From: Streptomyces seoulensis
GTDB taxonomy: Bacteria; Actinomycetota; Actinomycetes; Streptomycetales; Streptomycetaceae
Length of the DNA: 64,000 nt
Reading direction: 5' to 3'
NCBI GenBank assembly: GCA_013364255.1
Contig: CP054936.1
Coordinates: 3,068,853 to 3,132,852 of the forward strand
Numbering within the stretch: the first letter of the stretch is position 1; each line of letters opens with the position of its first letter. Shown piece by piece: positions 31,286-39,852 of the stretch. Below the pieces are notes generated by a model. It searched no databases. It worked only from the letters and a program-made list of their open reading frames with translations, and was not told the DNA's origin. Both the position numbers and the translations under genes were made by a program.

Positions 31286-31884
31286 TGCCGCAGGGGCAGC
31301 CGAGTGTCGTACCCGAGGACGGGCTGACGACGCGTCAGCGGCGCAACCGGCCGCTCGTGGTCGTGCACACCGGGATCGGCAAGGGCAAGTCGACGGCCGC
31401 CTTCGGGCTGGCGCTGCGCGCCTGGAACCAGGGCTGGCCGATCGGGGTGTTCCAGTTCGTCAAGTCGGCGAAGTGGAAGGTCGGCGAGGAGAACGCGCTC
31501 CGGGTGCTGGGGGCGTCCGGGCAGGGCGGCTCCGTCGACTGGCACAAGATGGGCGAGGGCTGGTCATGGGTCCAGCGCGACGCCCAGATGGACAACGAGG
31601 CCAAGGCCCGCGAGGGCTGGGAGCAGGTCAAGCGGGACCTGGCCGCCGAGACGTACCGGCTGTACGTGCTCGACGAGTTCGCGTACCCGATGCACTGGGG
31701 GTGGGTCGACACCGACGAGGTGGTGGAGGTGCTGCGGGCGCGGCCCGGCGTCCAGCACGTCGTCGTCACCGGGCGCAACGCGCCGGAGAAGCTGGTGGAG
31801 TGCGCCGATCTCGTCACCGACATGTCCAAGGTCAAGCACCCCATGGACGCGGGGCAGAAGGGCCAGCGGGGCATCGAGTGGTGA
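31285..31884 (+). CDS. cobO: Cob(I)yrinic acid a,c-diamide adenosyltransferase CobO
   Basis: 199 residues, CobA/CobO family P-loop enzyme transferring adenosyl from ATP to the reduced corrinoid. P-loop HTGIGKGKSTAAFGLALRA near residue 29, LDEFAYPMHWGWVD (Walker B region) and VVVTGRNAPEKLVECADLVTDM are characteristic. The ATG overlaps the previous stop by 1 bp; 4 bp separate it from cobB. Confidence 0.95.
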   Translation: MPQGQPSVVPEDGLTTRQRRNRPLVVVHTGIGKGKSTAAFGLALRAWNQGWPIGVFQFVKSAKWKVGEENALRVLGASGQGGSVDWHKMGEGWSWVQRDAQMDNEAKAREGWEQVKRDLAAETYRLYVLDEFAYPMHWGWVDTDEVVEVLRARPGVQHVVVTGRNAPEKLVECADLVTDMSKVKHPMDAGQKGQRGIEW

Positions 31885-31888
31885 CACC

Positions 31889-33478
31889 GTGCTGAACTCC
31901 CCCGCCACCGGAGCCTCTTCCGCCTCCGCCGTCTCCCGTGCCCGCGGTCACGGTTCCGGTTCCGCCGTCGCGTCCGTGCCCCGGCTGGTGATCGCCGCGC
32001 CGGCCTCCGGCAGCGGCAAGACCACCGTCGCCACGGGGCTGATGGCCGCGCTCGCCGGGCGCGGGCTCGCCGTGTCCCCGCACAAGGTGGGGCCGGACTA
32101 CATCGACCCGGGCTACCACGCGCTCGCCACCGGGCGGCCGGGCCGCAACCTGGACGCGTATCTGTGCGGGCCCGAGCTGGTCGGGCCGCTGTTCCTGCAC
32201 GGGGCGCGGGGGTGCGACATCGCGGTGGTCGAAGGGGTGATGGGGCTCTACGACGGGGCCGCCGGGCAAGGAGAGCTGGCGTCCACCGCGCAGGTGGCGA
32301 AGCTGCTGCGGGCGCCGGTGGTGCTGGTGGTGGACGCGTCCGCGCAGTCGCGGTCGGTGGCGGCGCTGGTGCACGGGTTCGTGACGTGGGACCCGGAGGT
32401 GCGGATCGGGGGCGTGATCCTCAACAAGGTCGCCTCCGACCGGCACGAGGCGCTGCTGCGGGAGGCGCTGGAGTCGGTGGGGGCGCCGGTGCTGGGGGTG
32501 CTGCGGCGGGCGCCGCAGGTGGACACTCCGGCGCGGCATCTGGGTCTGGTGCCGGCCGCCGAGCGCCACGGCGCCGCGGTGGAGGCGGTCGCGGCGATGG
32601 GGGCGCAGGTGGCCGCGGGGTGCGATCTGGAGGCGTTGGTCGCGCTGGCGCGGGGTGCGGGGGCGTTGTCGTGCGCGGCGTGGGACGCGGGTGTGGTTTC
32701 GCCCCCGCCGCCCCTTCCCGTTCCCGTCCCTGGGGGCTTTGCCGCCAGACCCCCGGATCGGCCTGGACGGCCTCGTCCTCAAACGCCGGACGGGCTGGAA
32801 GGAGTCGGCCGGAGTGCGGCGCCGGTCCGAACGCCGGACGGGCCGGAAGGAGTCGGCCGGAGTTCCAGGGTGACCGTCGCCGTGGCCGGCGGGGCCGCCT
32901 TCACGTTCTCCTACGCCGAGCACGCCGAGCTGCTCGCCGCCGCCGGGGCCGAGGTCGTCGTCTTCGATCCGCTGCGGGACGAGGCGCTGCCCGAGGGGAC
33001 CCGGGGGCTGGTCGTCGGGGGCGGGTTCCCCGAGGTGTACGCCGCCGAGCTGTCCGCCAACGAGCCCCTGCGCAAGGCCGTCGAGGAGCTGGCCCTGAGC
33101 GGCGCGCCCGTCGCCGCCGAGTGCGCGGGCCTGCTGTACCTGTGCCGGGAGCTGGACGGGCGGCCGATGTGCGGGGTGCTGGACGCCGCCGCGCGGATGA
33201 CCGGACGGCTGACGCTCGGCTACCGGGACGCCGTGGCCGTCGGCGACAGCGTGCTCGCCGCGGCCGGGGAGCGGATGCGCGGACACGAGTTCCACCGCAC
33301 CGTCGTCGAGCCGGGCGCGGGAACGGGACCGGCGGCGCCCGCCTGGGGCCTGCACGCGCCCGAGCGGCGGCTCGAAGGCTTCGTGCAGCACAACGTGCAC
33401 GCCAGTTATCTCCACACGCACTGGGCCGGCGCGCCCGGTGTCGCCCGTCGGTTCGTCGAGAGGTGCCGGACGTCATGA
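31889..33478 (+). CDS. cobB: Cobyrinic acid a,c-diamide synthase CobB/CbiA, with an inserted repeat-derived linker
   Basis: 529 residues, longer than the usual 450-470. N-terminal ATPase domain: APASGSGKTTVATGLMAAL, SPHKVGPDYIDPGYH, VEGVMGLYDG. C-terminal glutaminase domain: RGLVVGGGFPEVYA, nucleophile Cys in AAECAGLLYL and a late ASYLHTHWAG. Between them residues about 271-325 are not family sequence but an in-frame copy of a dispersed Streptomyces-type intergenic repeat containing two TPDG-EGVGRS units. It amidates the a and c carboxylates of (hydrogeno)cobyrinate. GTG 31889. Its stop overlaps the cobI start. Confidence 0.9.
   Translation: MLNSPATGASSASAVSRARGHGSGSAVASVPRLVIAAPASGSGKTTVATGLMAALAGRGLAVSPHKVGPDYIDPGYHALATGRPGRNLDAYLCGPELVGPLFLHGARGCDIAVVEGVMGLYDGAAGQGELASTAQVAKLLRAPVVLVVDASAQSRSVAALVHGFVTWDPEVRIGGVILNKVASDRHEALLREALESVGAPVLGVLRRAPQVDTPARHLGLVPAAERHGAAVEAVAAMGAQVAAGCDLEALVALARGAGALSCAAWDAGVVSPPPPLPVPVPGGFAARPPDRPGRPRPQTPDGLEGVGRSAAPVRTPDGPEGVGRSSRVTVAVAGGAAFTFSYAEHAELLAAAGAEVVVFDPLRDEALPEGTRGLVVGGGFPEVYAAELSANEPLRKAVEELALSGAPVAAECAGLLYLCRELDGRPMCGVLDAAARMTGRLTLGYRDAVAVGDSVLAAAGERMRGHEFHRTVVEPGAGTGPAAPAWGLHAPERRLEGFVQHNVHASYLHTHWAGAPGVARRFVERCRTS
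32699..32865 (+). repeat. Intergenic-type dispersed repeat read in frame inside cobB
   Basis: GC-rich block with CTGGGGGCTTTGCCGCCAG (32730 on), CGGCCTCGTCCTCAAACGCC (32769 on) and two 33-bp near-identical units (32783-32815 and 32831-32863, one mismatch, 48 bp apart). I recognise this word series from the gaps between Streptomyces genes, where many copies occur. Here it has no stop in the cobB frame and encodes a Pro/Gly/Arg linker. Confidence 0.7.
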
Positions 33479-34206
33479 GCAGCAGGCTGGTCGGAGTAGG
33501 GGTCGGTCCCGGCGATCCGGAGCTGGTGACCGTCAAGGGCGTGAACGCGCTGCGCGCGGCCGCCATCGTGGTGGTGCCCGTGATGGACACCGGGGAGCGC
33601 GGACGCGCGGAGGCCACCGTGCTGCACTACGTGGGCGCGGAGAAGGTCGTCCGGGTGGTGTTCGCGCTGAACGAGCGCAGTGACCGGGCGCGTCGCGAGG
33701 CGGCCTGGGACGCCGCCGGCGAGCGGGTCGCGGCGCTGCTGCGGGCGCACGGGTCGGTGGCGTTCGCGACCATCGGAGACCCGAACGTGTATTCGACGTT
33801 CACGTATCTCGCGCAGACCGTGGCCGAGCTGGTGCCCGGGGTCGCGGTGGAGACGGTGCCCGGCATCACCGCCATGCAGGACCTGGCGGCGCGTTCGGGC
33901 GCGGTGCTCACCGAGGGGACCGAGCCGCTGACGCTGGTGCCGGTGACCGCGGGCGCCGCCGTGCTCAAGGACGCGCTGAACGGTCCGGGCACGGTCGTCG
34001 CGTACAAGTTCGGACGGCAGGCGCGGGAGGTCGCCGAGGCGCTGCGGGACAGCGGGCGGATCGAGGACGCGGTGTGGGGTTCGGCGCTGGGGCTGGCGGA
34101 GGAGTCGATCCGGCCGGCCGGCGAGCTGGACGGCGCTCCCCTGCCGTATCTGTCGACCCTCATCGCGCCCGCGCGGCGCGGTGGCGGGCGGGGCGGCAAG
34201 CTGTGA
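33475..34206 (+). CDS. cobI: Precorrin-2 C20-methyltransferase CobI/CbiL
   Basis: 243 residues, SAM-dependent tetrapyrrole methylase. GVGVGPGDPELVTVKGVNALRAA at the N-terminus is the family glycine loop; FATIGDPNVYSTFTYLAQTV and TVPGITAMQDLAARSG are CobI/CbiL-specific. The ATG overlaps the cobB stop (ATGA). Last gene of the first cobalamin operon; a hairpin follows before the opposing ZIP gene. Confidence 0.94.
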   Translation: MSSRLVGVGVGPGDPELVTVKGVNALRAAAIVVVPVMDTGERGRAEATVLHYVGAEKVVRVVFALNERSDRARREAAWDAAGERVAALLRAHGSVAFATIGDPNVYSTFTYLAQTVAELVPGVAVETVPGITAMQDLAARSGAVLTEGTEPLTLVPVTAGAAVLKDALNGPGTVVAYKFGRQAREVAEALRDSGRIEDAVWGSALGLAEESIRPAGELDGAPLPYLSTLIAPARRGGGRGGKL

Positions 34207-34210
34207 GGGA

Positions 34211-34226
34211 CGACCGCGCGCGGTCG
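34211..34226. terminator. Palindromic hairpin between cobI and the ZIP gene
   Basis: CGACCG-CGCG-CGGTCG, 6-bp stem and tetraloop, 5 bp past the cobI stop and between convergent genes. Confidence 0.4.
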
Positions 34227-34262
34227 GCCGGCCGCGCCCCGGCGCACGGCCGTACCGCCCGC

Positions 34263-34994
34263 TCAGGCGGCCAGGCCGACCACCAGCCATATGAACGCGA
34301 CGCCTGCGACGGTGCACAGCAGGGTGGAGCGGGCCGGGTGCTCGTGATGGGCCTCGGGCAGGATCTCGGCCGCGGCGAGGTAGAGCAGTACGCCGCCGAA
34401 GAGGCCGAGATAGCCGCCGAGGAACCACTCCGGGATGCTGACGAAGGCGGTCGAGGCGGCGCCGACGAGCGGGGCCAGGGCGTCGGCGAAGAGCATCGCG
34501 AGGGCCTTGCGGCGCTCGTTGCCGTACAGGCGGGTCAGGGTGAAGGTGTTGAAGCCGTCGGCGAAGTCGTGGGCGATGACCGCGAGCGCCACCGCCGCGC
34601 CCATGCCGCCGCCGACCTGGAAGGCCGCGCCGATCGCGACGCCGTCCATGGCGCTGTGGCCGACCATGGCCGCCGCGGCCGTCAGGCCCACCTCGGGCGC
34701 GCGGTGGTCGTGCGCCTCGGCGCCGCCGTGCGCGGCCTGCCGGGCCGCCAGCAGCCGCTCCACCAGGTGGGCCAGCAGGAAGCCGGCCACGAACAGCAGC
34801 AGGGCGGCCGGTACGCCGAACACCTCGCGGCCCGCGGCGTGCAGCGCCTCGGGCAGCAGGTCCAGGCCGACCACGCCCAGCATCAGGCCGCCGGCCAGTC
34901 CGAGGACCAGGTGGCGACGATCGGTCACCCGCTGTGCCGTCCAGCCGCCGGCCAGCGTCATCAGGAACGCGCCGAGCGCGACGAAGACCGCCAT
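34263..34994 (-). CDS. ZIP family metal transporter
   Basis: 243 residues, about eight TM helices. The paired metal-site helices GHSAMDGVAIGAAF (HxxxD) and AHDFADGFNTFTLTR (HDxxD) are the ZIP TM4/TM5 signatures, and a His-rich loop (AHGGAEAHDH) precedes them. It stands alone on the minus strand between the two cobalamin operons, convergent with cobI and divergent from cobM. Uptake of cobalt for the pathway is an attractive inference from position, but zinc, iron or manganese cannot be excluded. Confidence 0.86.
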   Translation of the reverse strand: MAVFVALGAFLMTLAGGWTAQRVTDRRHLVLGLAGGLMLGVVGLDLLPEALHAAGREVFGVPAALLLFVAGFLLAHLVERLLAARQAAHGGAEAHDHRAPEVGLTAAAAMVGHSAMDGVAIGAAFQVGGGMGAAVALAVIAHDFADGFNTFTLTRLYGNERRKALAMLFADALAPLVGAASTAFVSIPEWFLGGYLGLFGGVLLYLAAAEILPEAHHEHPARSTLLCTVAGVAFIWLVVGLAA

Positions 34995-35089
34995 GTGCCC
35001 TTGCTATCCGATCAACCCCCCATCGCGCACATCCGGCCATCGTCGGATCACCGCACACCATGACATTCCGTACGGAAGGACCTGACCCC

Positions 35090-35908
35090 ATGGCCGCTGC
35101 CACCCCCGGCAAGGTGACCTTCGTCGGCGCCGGTCCCGGCGCCGCCGACCTGCTGACGTTCCGCGCCGCGCGCGCGATCGCCGAGGCCGACGTCGTGATC
35201 TGGGCGGCCAGCCTGGTCCAGGCCGAGGTGCTCGACCACGCGCACGAGGGCGCGGAGATCCTGGACTCGGCGGCCATGTCCCTGGAGGACGTCGTCGCCG
35301 TCTACGAGCGGGCCCGCGCCGAGGGCCTGAAAGTGGCCAGGATCCACTCCGGCGACCCGGCGCTGTGGGGCGGCACGCAGGAGCAGCTGGACCGGTGCGA
35401 CGCGCTCGGCATCGAGACGGAGGTCGTGCCCGGCGTCTCGTCGTTCTCCGCCGTGGCCGCGATCGCCCGGCGCGAGCTGACGATTCCCGAGGTGGCGCAG
35501 TCGGTGGTGCTGACCCGGCTGGGCGGCGGGAAGACGCCGATGCCGCCCGGCGAGGAGGTCCGCGAGTTCGCCCGGCACGGCACCACCATGGCCGTCTTCC
35601 TGTCGGCGGCCCGCAGCGGCCAGCTGGTGCGGGAGCTGCTGGAGGGCGGCTACCCGACGTCCACGCCGGTCGTCGTGGCCTACCAGGCGACCTGGCCGGA
35701 GGAGCTGGTCGTGCGGTGCACCGTCGAGACGCTGGAGGAGACGGTCAAGGAGCACAAGCTCTGGAAGCACACGCTCTTCCTGGTCGGCCCCGCGCTCGGC
35801 GCGCACGGCACCCGCTCGCACCTGTACCACCCGGGCCACTTCCACGGCTACCGCAAGGCCGACCCGGAGGCCCGCAAGGCCCTGCGCGCACGGGGCGCGA
35901 GCACGTGA
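35090..35908 (+). CDS. cobM: Precorrin-4 C11-methyltransferase CobM/CbiF
   Basis: 272 residues, SAM methylase. Signatures VTFVGAGPGAADLLTFRAARAI, ARIHSGDPALWGGTQEQLDRC, VPGVSSFSAVAAIARRELTIP and LTRLGGGKTPMPPGE identify CobM/CbiF. ATG 35090 is chosen because GGAAGGA lies 9 bp upstream; an in-frame ATG at 35060 has none. First gene of the second cobalamin operon, divergent from the ZIP gene over 95 bp with no riboswitch. Its stop overlaps the cobL start. Confidence 0.93.
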   Translation: MAAATPGKVTFVGAGPGAADLLTFRAARAIAEADVVIWAASLVQAEVLDHAHEGAEILDSAAMSLEDVVAVYERARAEGLKVARIHSGDPALWGGTQEQLDRCDALGIETEVVPGVSSFSAVAAIARRELTIPEVAQSVVLTRLGGGKTPMPPGEEVREFARHGTTMAVFLSAARSGQLVRELLEGGYPTSTPVVVAYQATWPEELVVRCTVETLEETVKEHKLWKHTLFLVGPALGAHGTRSHLYHPGHFHGYRKADPEARKALRARGAST

Positions 35909-37167
35909 TCACGGTCGTCGGCACGGGCACCGGCGCACCGCTCGACGACGCCCTCCTCGCCGGGGCGGACCTGGTCGTGGGCGGACGGCGGCACCTGGAC
36001 GCCGTACGGCTGCCGGACACCGCCGAACGGGTGACGCTCGGGCCGCTGGCGCCCGCCCTCGACACCATCGCCGCGCACGTCGACAAGGAGCGGCGGGTGG
36101 TGGTGCTGGCCTCCGGCGACCCCGGGTTCTTCGGGATCGTGCGGGCGCTGGCCGAGCGGTTCGGACCCGGCCTGCTGGACGTCCGGCCGGGCGTGTCCTC
36201 GGTCGCCGCCGCCTTCGCCCGGATCGGGCTGCCCTGGGACGACGCGGTGGTGGTCAGCGCGCACGGACGTGACCTGCGCACCGCCGTCAACGTGTGCCGG
36301 GCCCATCCGAAGACGGCCGTGCTGACCGGCCCGGGCGCCGGACCGGCCGAGCTGGGGGCCGCGCTCGCCCGCACCCCGGGCGACCGGGTCCTGGTCGTCG
36401 CCTCCGCGCTCGGCGAGGCCGGCCGCGAGCGCGTCGAGACGGTCACGCCCGCCGAGGCCGCCGCCCGGGACTGGGGCCCGGCGGTGAGCGTCGTGCTGTG
36501 CCTCGACCCGGCGCGGGCGCTGGGCGCGGTGCGCACGGTCGCCGGCGCGGCGCCGGGCCCGGCGGGCTGGGCGCCGGCCGAGGACGCGTTCGCGCACCGC
36601 GACTCGATGATCACCAAGTTCGAGGTGCGGGCGCTGGCCCTGGCCCGGCTCGGGCCGCGCCTGGGCGACCTGGTGTGGGACGTCGGCGCGGGCTCGGGCT
36701 CGGTGGCCGTGGAGTGCGCGCGGCTCGGCGCGGCCGTGGTCGCGGTCGAGAAGACGTCCGACGGCGTCGCACGCGTGCGCGCCAACGCCGCCGCGCACGG
36801 CGTGGACGTGAGCGTGGTGCACGGCTCGGCGCCCGGGGCGCTGGCGGAGCTGGCCGACGACCCCGACGCGGTGTTCGTCGGCGGCGGCGGGCGCGAGCTG
36901 CCCGCGATCGTCGAGGCGTGCGCGCGCCGGGCGCGGCGGACCGTCGTCGTCGCCCTGGCCGCGCTCGACCGGGCGCCGGACGCGCGCCGGGCGCTGACCG
37001 CCGCCGGGCTGGACTGCGACGGAGTGCTGCTGCACTCCTCCCGGCTCGCGCCGCTGCCGGGTGACGTGACCCGGCTGGCGGCGACCAATCCCGTTTTCCT
37101 GCTGTGGGGGACGCGGCCCGAGGGGGCCGCGGCGACCACGGCGCGCACAGAAGGAGTTGCTCAGTGA
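35905..37167 (+). CDS. cobL: Bifunctional precorrin-6Y methylase CobL (CbiE-CbiT fusion)
   Basis: 420 residues. Residues 1-200 form the CbiE-like C5-methylase (VVLASGDPGFFGIVRALAERF, RPGVSSVAAAFARIGLPWDDA); residues about 230-420 form the CbiT-like C15-methylase/decarboxylase with a SAM loop VWDVGAGSGSVAVECARLG. HRDSMITKFEVRALALARLGP at the joint is typical of CobL. GTG 35905 overlaps cobM (GTGA) and the stop overlaps the next GTG. Confidence 0.94.
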   Translation: MITVVGTGTGAPLDDALLAGADLVVGGRRHLDAVRLPDTAERVTLGPLAPALDTIAAHVDKERRVVVLASGDPGFFGIVRALAERFGPGLLDVRPGVSSVAAAFARIGLPWDDAVVVSAHGRDLRTAVNVCRAHPKTAVLTGPGAGPAELGAALARTPGDRVLVVASALGEAGRERVETVTPAEAAARDWGPAVSVVLCLDPARALGAVRTVAGAAPGPAGWAPAEDAFAHRDSMITKFEVRALALARLGPRLGDLVWDVGAGSGSVAVECARLGAAVVAVEKTSDGVARVRANAAAHGVDVSVVHGSAPGALAELADDPDAVFVGGGGRELPAIVEACARRARRTVVVALAALDRAPDARRALTAAGLDCDGVLLHSSRLAPLPGDVTRLAATNPVFLLWGTRPEGAAATTARTEGVAQ

Positions 37168-38870
37168 TCGGCCTCATCTCCGCCACCGCGGCGGGCGCGG
37201 CTGCGCGGGACCGGCTGGCGGCCGCCTGGCCGGACCGTGCGCGGGTGTACGACGGCCCGGTCGGCGAGGCCGTACGGGCCGCCTTCGCCGAGTGCGAGCA
37301 GGTGGTGTGCTTCCTGGCCACGGGGGCGGTGGTGCGGCTGATCGCCCCGCTGCTGGGCGACAAGGCCGCCGACCCGGGTGTGGTGTGCGTGGACGAGGGC
37401 GGCCGGTTCGCGGTGTCGCTGGTCGGCGGGCACGGCGGCGGCGCCAACGAACTGGCCGTCGCGGTCGGTGACGTGCTGGGCGCCGAGCCGGTGGTGACGA
37501 CGGCGACGGACGCCGTGGGCGTGGCCGGCCTCGACACGCTCGGCCTGCCGGTGGAGGGCGATGTGGCCCGGGTGTCGCGGGCGCTGCTCGACGGCAAGCC
37601 GGTACGCCTGGACGCCGAGGTCCCCTGGCCGCTGCCCGCCCTGCCGGTCGCCGACCAGGGCTCGTACGCCGTCCGGGTCACCGACCGGGCCGTCCGACCC
37701 GCCGCCGGGGAAGTGCTGTTGCGTCCGCCGTCCCTCGTCGTGGGCGTGGGCGCCTCCAGGGGCGCGCCGGTGGACGAGGTGCTGGAGCTGGTCGAGCGGG
37801 CGCTGCGGGAGGCCGGGCTGTCCGCGCGCTCGGTCGCCGCGCTGGCCACGGTGGACGCCAAGGCCGCCGAGCCGGGTCTCGTCGGCGCGGCCGAGCGGCT
37901 GGGCGTGCCGCTGGTGACGTACGCCGCTGAGGAGTTGGCGGCGGTGACGGTGCCGAACCCGTCCGACGCGCCGCTCGCCGCGGTCGGCACGCCCTCCGTC
38001 GCGGAGGCCGCCGCGCTCGCCGGCGGCGGTGAACTCCTCGTGCCCAAACGGAAGTCCGAGCGGGCGGACGGGCGGCCCGCGATGGCCACCTGCGCGGTCG
38101 TACGGCGGCCCGCGCGCGGCCGGCTCGCCGTGGTCGGGCTCGGTCCCGGCGCCCGCGACCTGCTGACCCCGCGCGCCGCGGCCGAACTGCGGCGCGCCGC
38201 CGTCCTCGTGGGGCTCGACCAGTACGTCGACCAGATCCGCGACCTGCTGCGGCCCGGCACCCGGGTCCTGGAGTCCGGACTCGGCGCCGAGGAGGAGCGG
38301 GCCCGCACGGCGGTGGCCGAGGCGCGCGCGGGCCACGCCGTGGCGCTGATCGGCAGCGGGGACGCCGGTGTGTACGCCATGGCCTCCCCGGCGCTCGCCG
38401 AGGCGTCCGACGACATCGACGTGGTCGGCGTCCCGGGTGTCACGGCGGCGCTCGCGGCCGGCGCGGTCCTCGGCGCGCCGCTCGGTCACGACCACGTGTC
38501 CATCAGCCTGTCGGACCTGCACACGCCGTGGGAGGTCATCGAGCGGCGGGTGCGGGCGGCGGCCGAGTCCGATCTCGTCGTCACCTTCTACAACCCGCGC
38601 TCGCGCGGCCGGCACTGGCAGCTGCCCAAGGCGCTGGAGATCCTCGCCGGGCACCGGAGGCCGGCGACGCCGGTCGGCGTCGTACGCAACGCCTCCCGGC
38701 CCGACGAGGCCGCCCGGCTGACCACGCTGGGCGAACTGGACCCGGCGACGGTCGACATGATGACGGTCGTCACCGTCGGCAACACCGCCACCCGCGAGAT
38801 CGCGGGCCGCATGGTCACCCCGCGCGGCTACCGCTGGCAGGACGGCCGCACCCCGCAGGAGGCCCGGTGA
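37164..38870 (+). CDS. cobJ: CbiG-CobJ (CbiH) fusion: cobalt-precorrin-5A hydrolase-like / precorrin-3B C17-methyltransferase
   Basis: 568 residues. The N-terminal half (1-310) is CbiG-like (FLATGAVVRLIAPLLGDKAADPGVVCVDEGG, GGHGGGANELAVAVG, here in parts); the C-terminal half (about 325-560) is a CobJ/CbiH methylase: VVGLGPGARDLLTPRA, LIGSGDAGVYAMASPALAEA, VPGVTAALAAGAVLGAPLGHD, FYNPRSRGRHWQLPKALEIL. Such CbiG-CbiH fusions are common in actinobacteria. GTG 37164 overlaps the cobL stop. CbiG is formally an anaerobic-route activity, whereas CobN belongs to the late-cobalt route, so the pathway is mixed. Confidence 0.9.
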   Translation: MIGLISATAAGAAARDRLAAAWPDRARVYDGPVGEAVRAAFAECEQVVCFLATGAVVRLIAPLLGDKAADPGVVCVDEGGRFAVSLVGGHGGGANELAVAVGDVLGAEPVVTTATDAVGVAGLDTLGLPVEGDVARVSRALLDGKPVRLDAEVPWPLPALPVADQGSYAVRVTDRAVRPAAGEVLLRPPSLVVGVGASRGAPVDEVLELVERALREAGLSARSVAALATVDAKAAEPGLVGAAERLGVPLVTYAAEELAAVTVPNPSDAPLAAVGTPSVAEAAALAGGGELLVPKRKSERADGRPAMATCAVVRRPARGRLAVVGLGPGARDLLTPRAAAELRRAAVLVGLDQYVDQIRDLLRPGTRVLESGLGAEEERARTAVAEARAGHAVALIGSGDAGVYAMASPALAEASDDIDVVGVPGVTAALAAGAVLGAPLGHDHVSISLSDLHTPWEVIERRVRAAAESDLVVTFYNPRSRGRHWQLPKALEILAGHRRPATPVGVVRNASRPDEAARLTTLGELDPATVDMMTVVTVGNTATREIAGRMVTPRGYRWQDGRTPQEAR

Positions 38871-38931
38871 CCTCCCGCACGCCCCTTTCACCCGCACCCG
38901 ATCCATACGTGCCTTCCCCCGAGGAGACCCT

Positions 38932-39852
38932 GTGACCACCCCGACGCCGCCCGCCCTGCTCATCGCCGGCCACGGCACCCGGGACGACGCCGGGGCCGAG
39001 GCGTTCCGCGACTTCGTACGGGAGCTGGGCCGCCGCCACCCCGAACTGCCCGTCGCGGGCGGCTTCATCGAACTGTCCCCGCCGCCGCTGGGCGAGGCCG
39101 TCGCCGAATTGGTGGAGCGCGGGGTGCGCCGGTTCGCCGCCGTGCCGCTGATGCTGGTGTCCGCCGGGCACGCCAAGGGCGACATCCCGGCGGCCCTGGC
39201 CCGCGAGCGGGAGCGGCACCCGGGGATCTCCTACACCTACGGCCGTCCGCTGGGCCCGCACCCCGCGCTGCTGCGGGTGCTGGCGCGGCGGCTCGACGAG
39301 GCGCTGGAGGGCTTCGCCGGGGACCTCTCGGAGGTGACCGTGCTGCTGGTCGGGCGCGGCTCGACCGACCCCGACGCCAACGCCGAGGTGTTCAAGGCGG
39401 CGCGGCTGCTGTGGGAGGGCCGGGGGTACGCGGGCGTGGAGACGGCGTTCGTGTCGCTGGCCGCGCCGGACGTGCCGAGCGGTCTCGACCGGTGCGTGCG
39501 GCTGGGGGCGCGGCGGATCGTGGTCCTGCCGTACTTCCTGTTCACCGGCATCCTGCCGGACCGGGTGCGGCGCCAGACGGCGGACTGGGCCGGTGCGCAC
39601 CCCGAGGTGGAGGTGCGGTCGGCGGACGTGATCGGCCCGGAGCCGGAGCTGCTCGACCTGGTGATGGAGCGGTACCGGGAGGCGGTCGGGGGCGATCTGC
39701 GGATGAACTGCGACTCGTGCGTGTACCGCATCGCGCTGCCGGGCTTCGAGGACAAGGTGGGACTGCCGCAGCAGCCCCACTTCCACCCGGACGACGACGA
39801 CCACCACCACGGCCACCACCACGGCGGCCACACCCACTCACATGCCCACTGA
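38932..39852 (+). CDS. cbiX: Sirohydrochlorin chelatase family protein CbiX, with 4Fe-4S motif and His-rich tail
   Basis: 306 residues with two CbiX-type halves (LLIAGHGTRDDAGAEAFRDF at the start, VLLVGRGSTDPDANAEVFK in the second). M258-N-C260-D-S-C263 is the MxCxxC motif that binds an Fe-S centre in long CbiX proteins. The last 20 residues are Asp/His-rich (HPDDDDHHHGHHHGGH), a metal store. It inserts cobalt (or another divalent metal) into sirohydrochlorin. GTG 38932 follows GAGGAGA, 61 bp after the cobJ stop. The cobC ATG overlaps its end. Confidence 0.88.
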   Translation: MTTPTPPALLIAGHGTRDDAGAEAFRDFVRELGRRHPELPVAGGFIELSPPPLGEAVAELVERGVRRFAAVPLMLVSAGHAKGDIPAALARERERHPGISYTYGRPLGPHPALLRVLARRLDEALEGFAGDLSEVTVLLVGRGSTDPDANAEVFKAARLLWEGRGYAGVETAFVSLAAPDVPSGLDRCVRLGARRIVVLPYFLFTGILPDRVRRQTADWAGAHPEVEVRSADVIGPEPELLDLVMERYREAVGGDLRMNCDSCVYRIALPGFEDKVGLPQQPHFHPDDDDHHHGHHHGGHTHSHAH

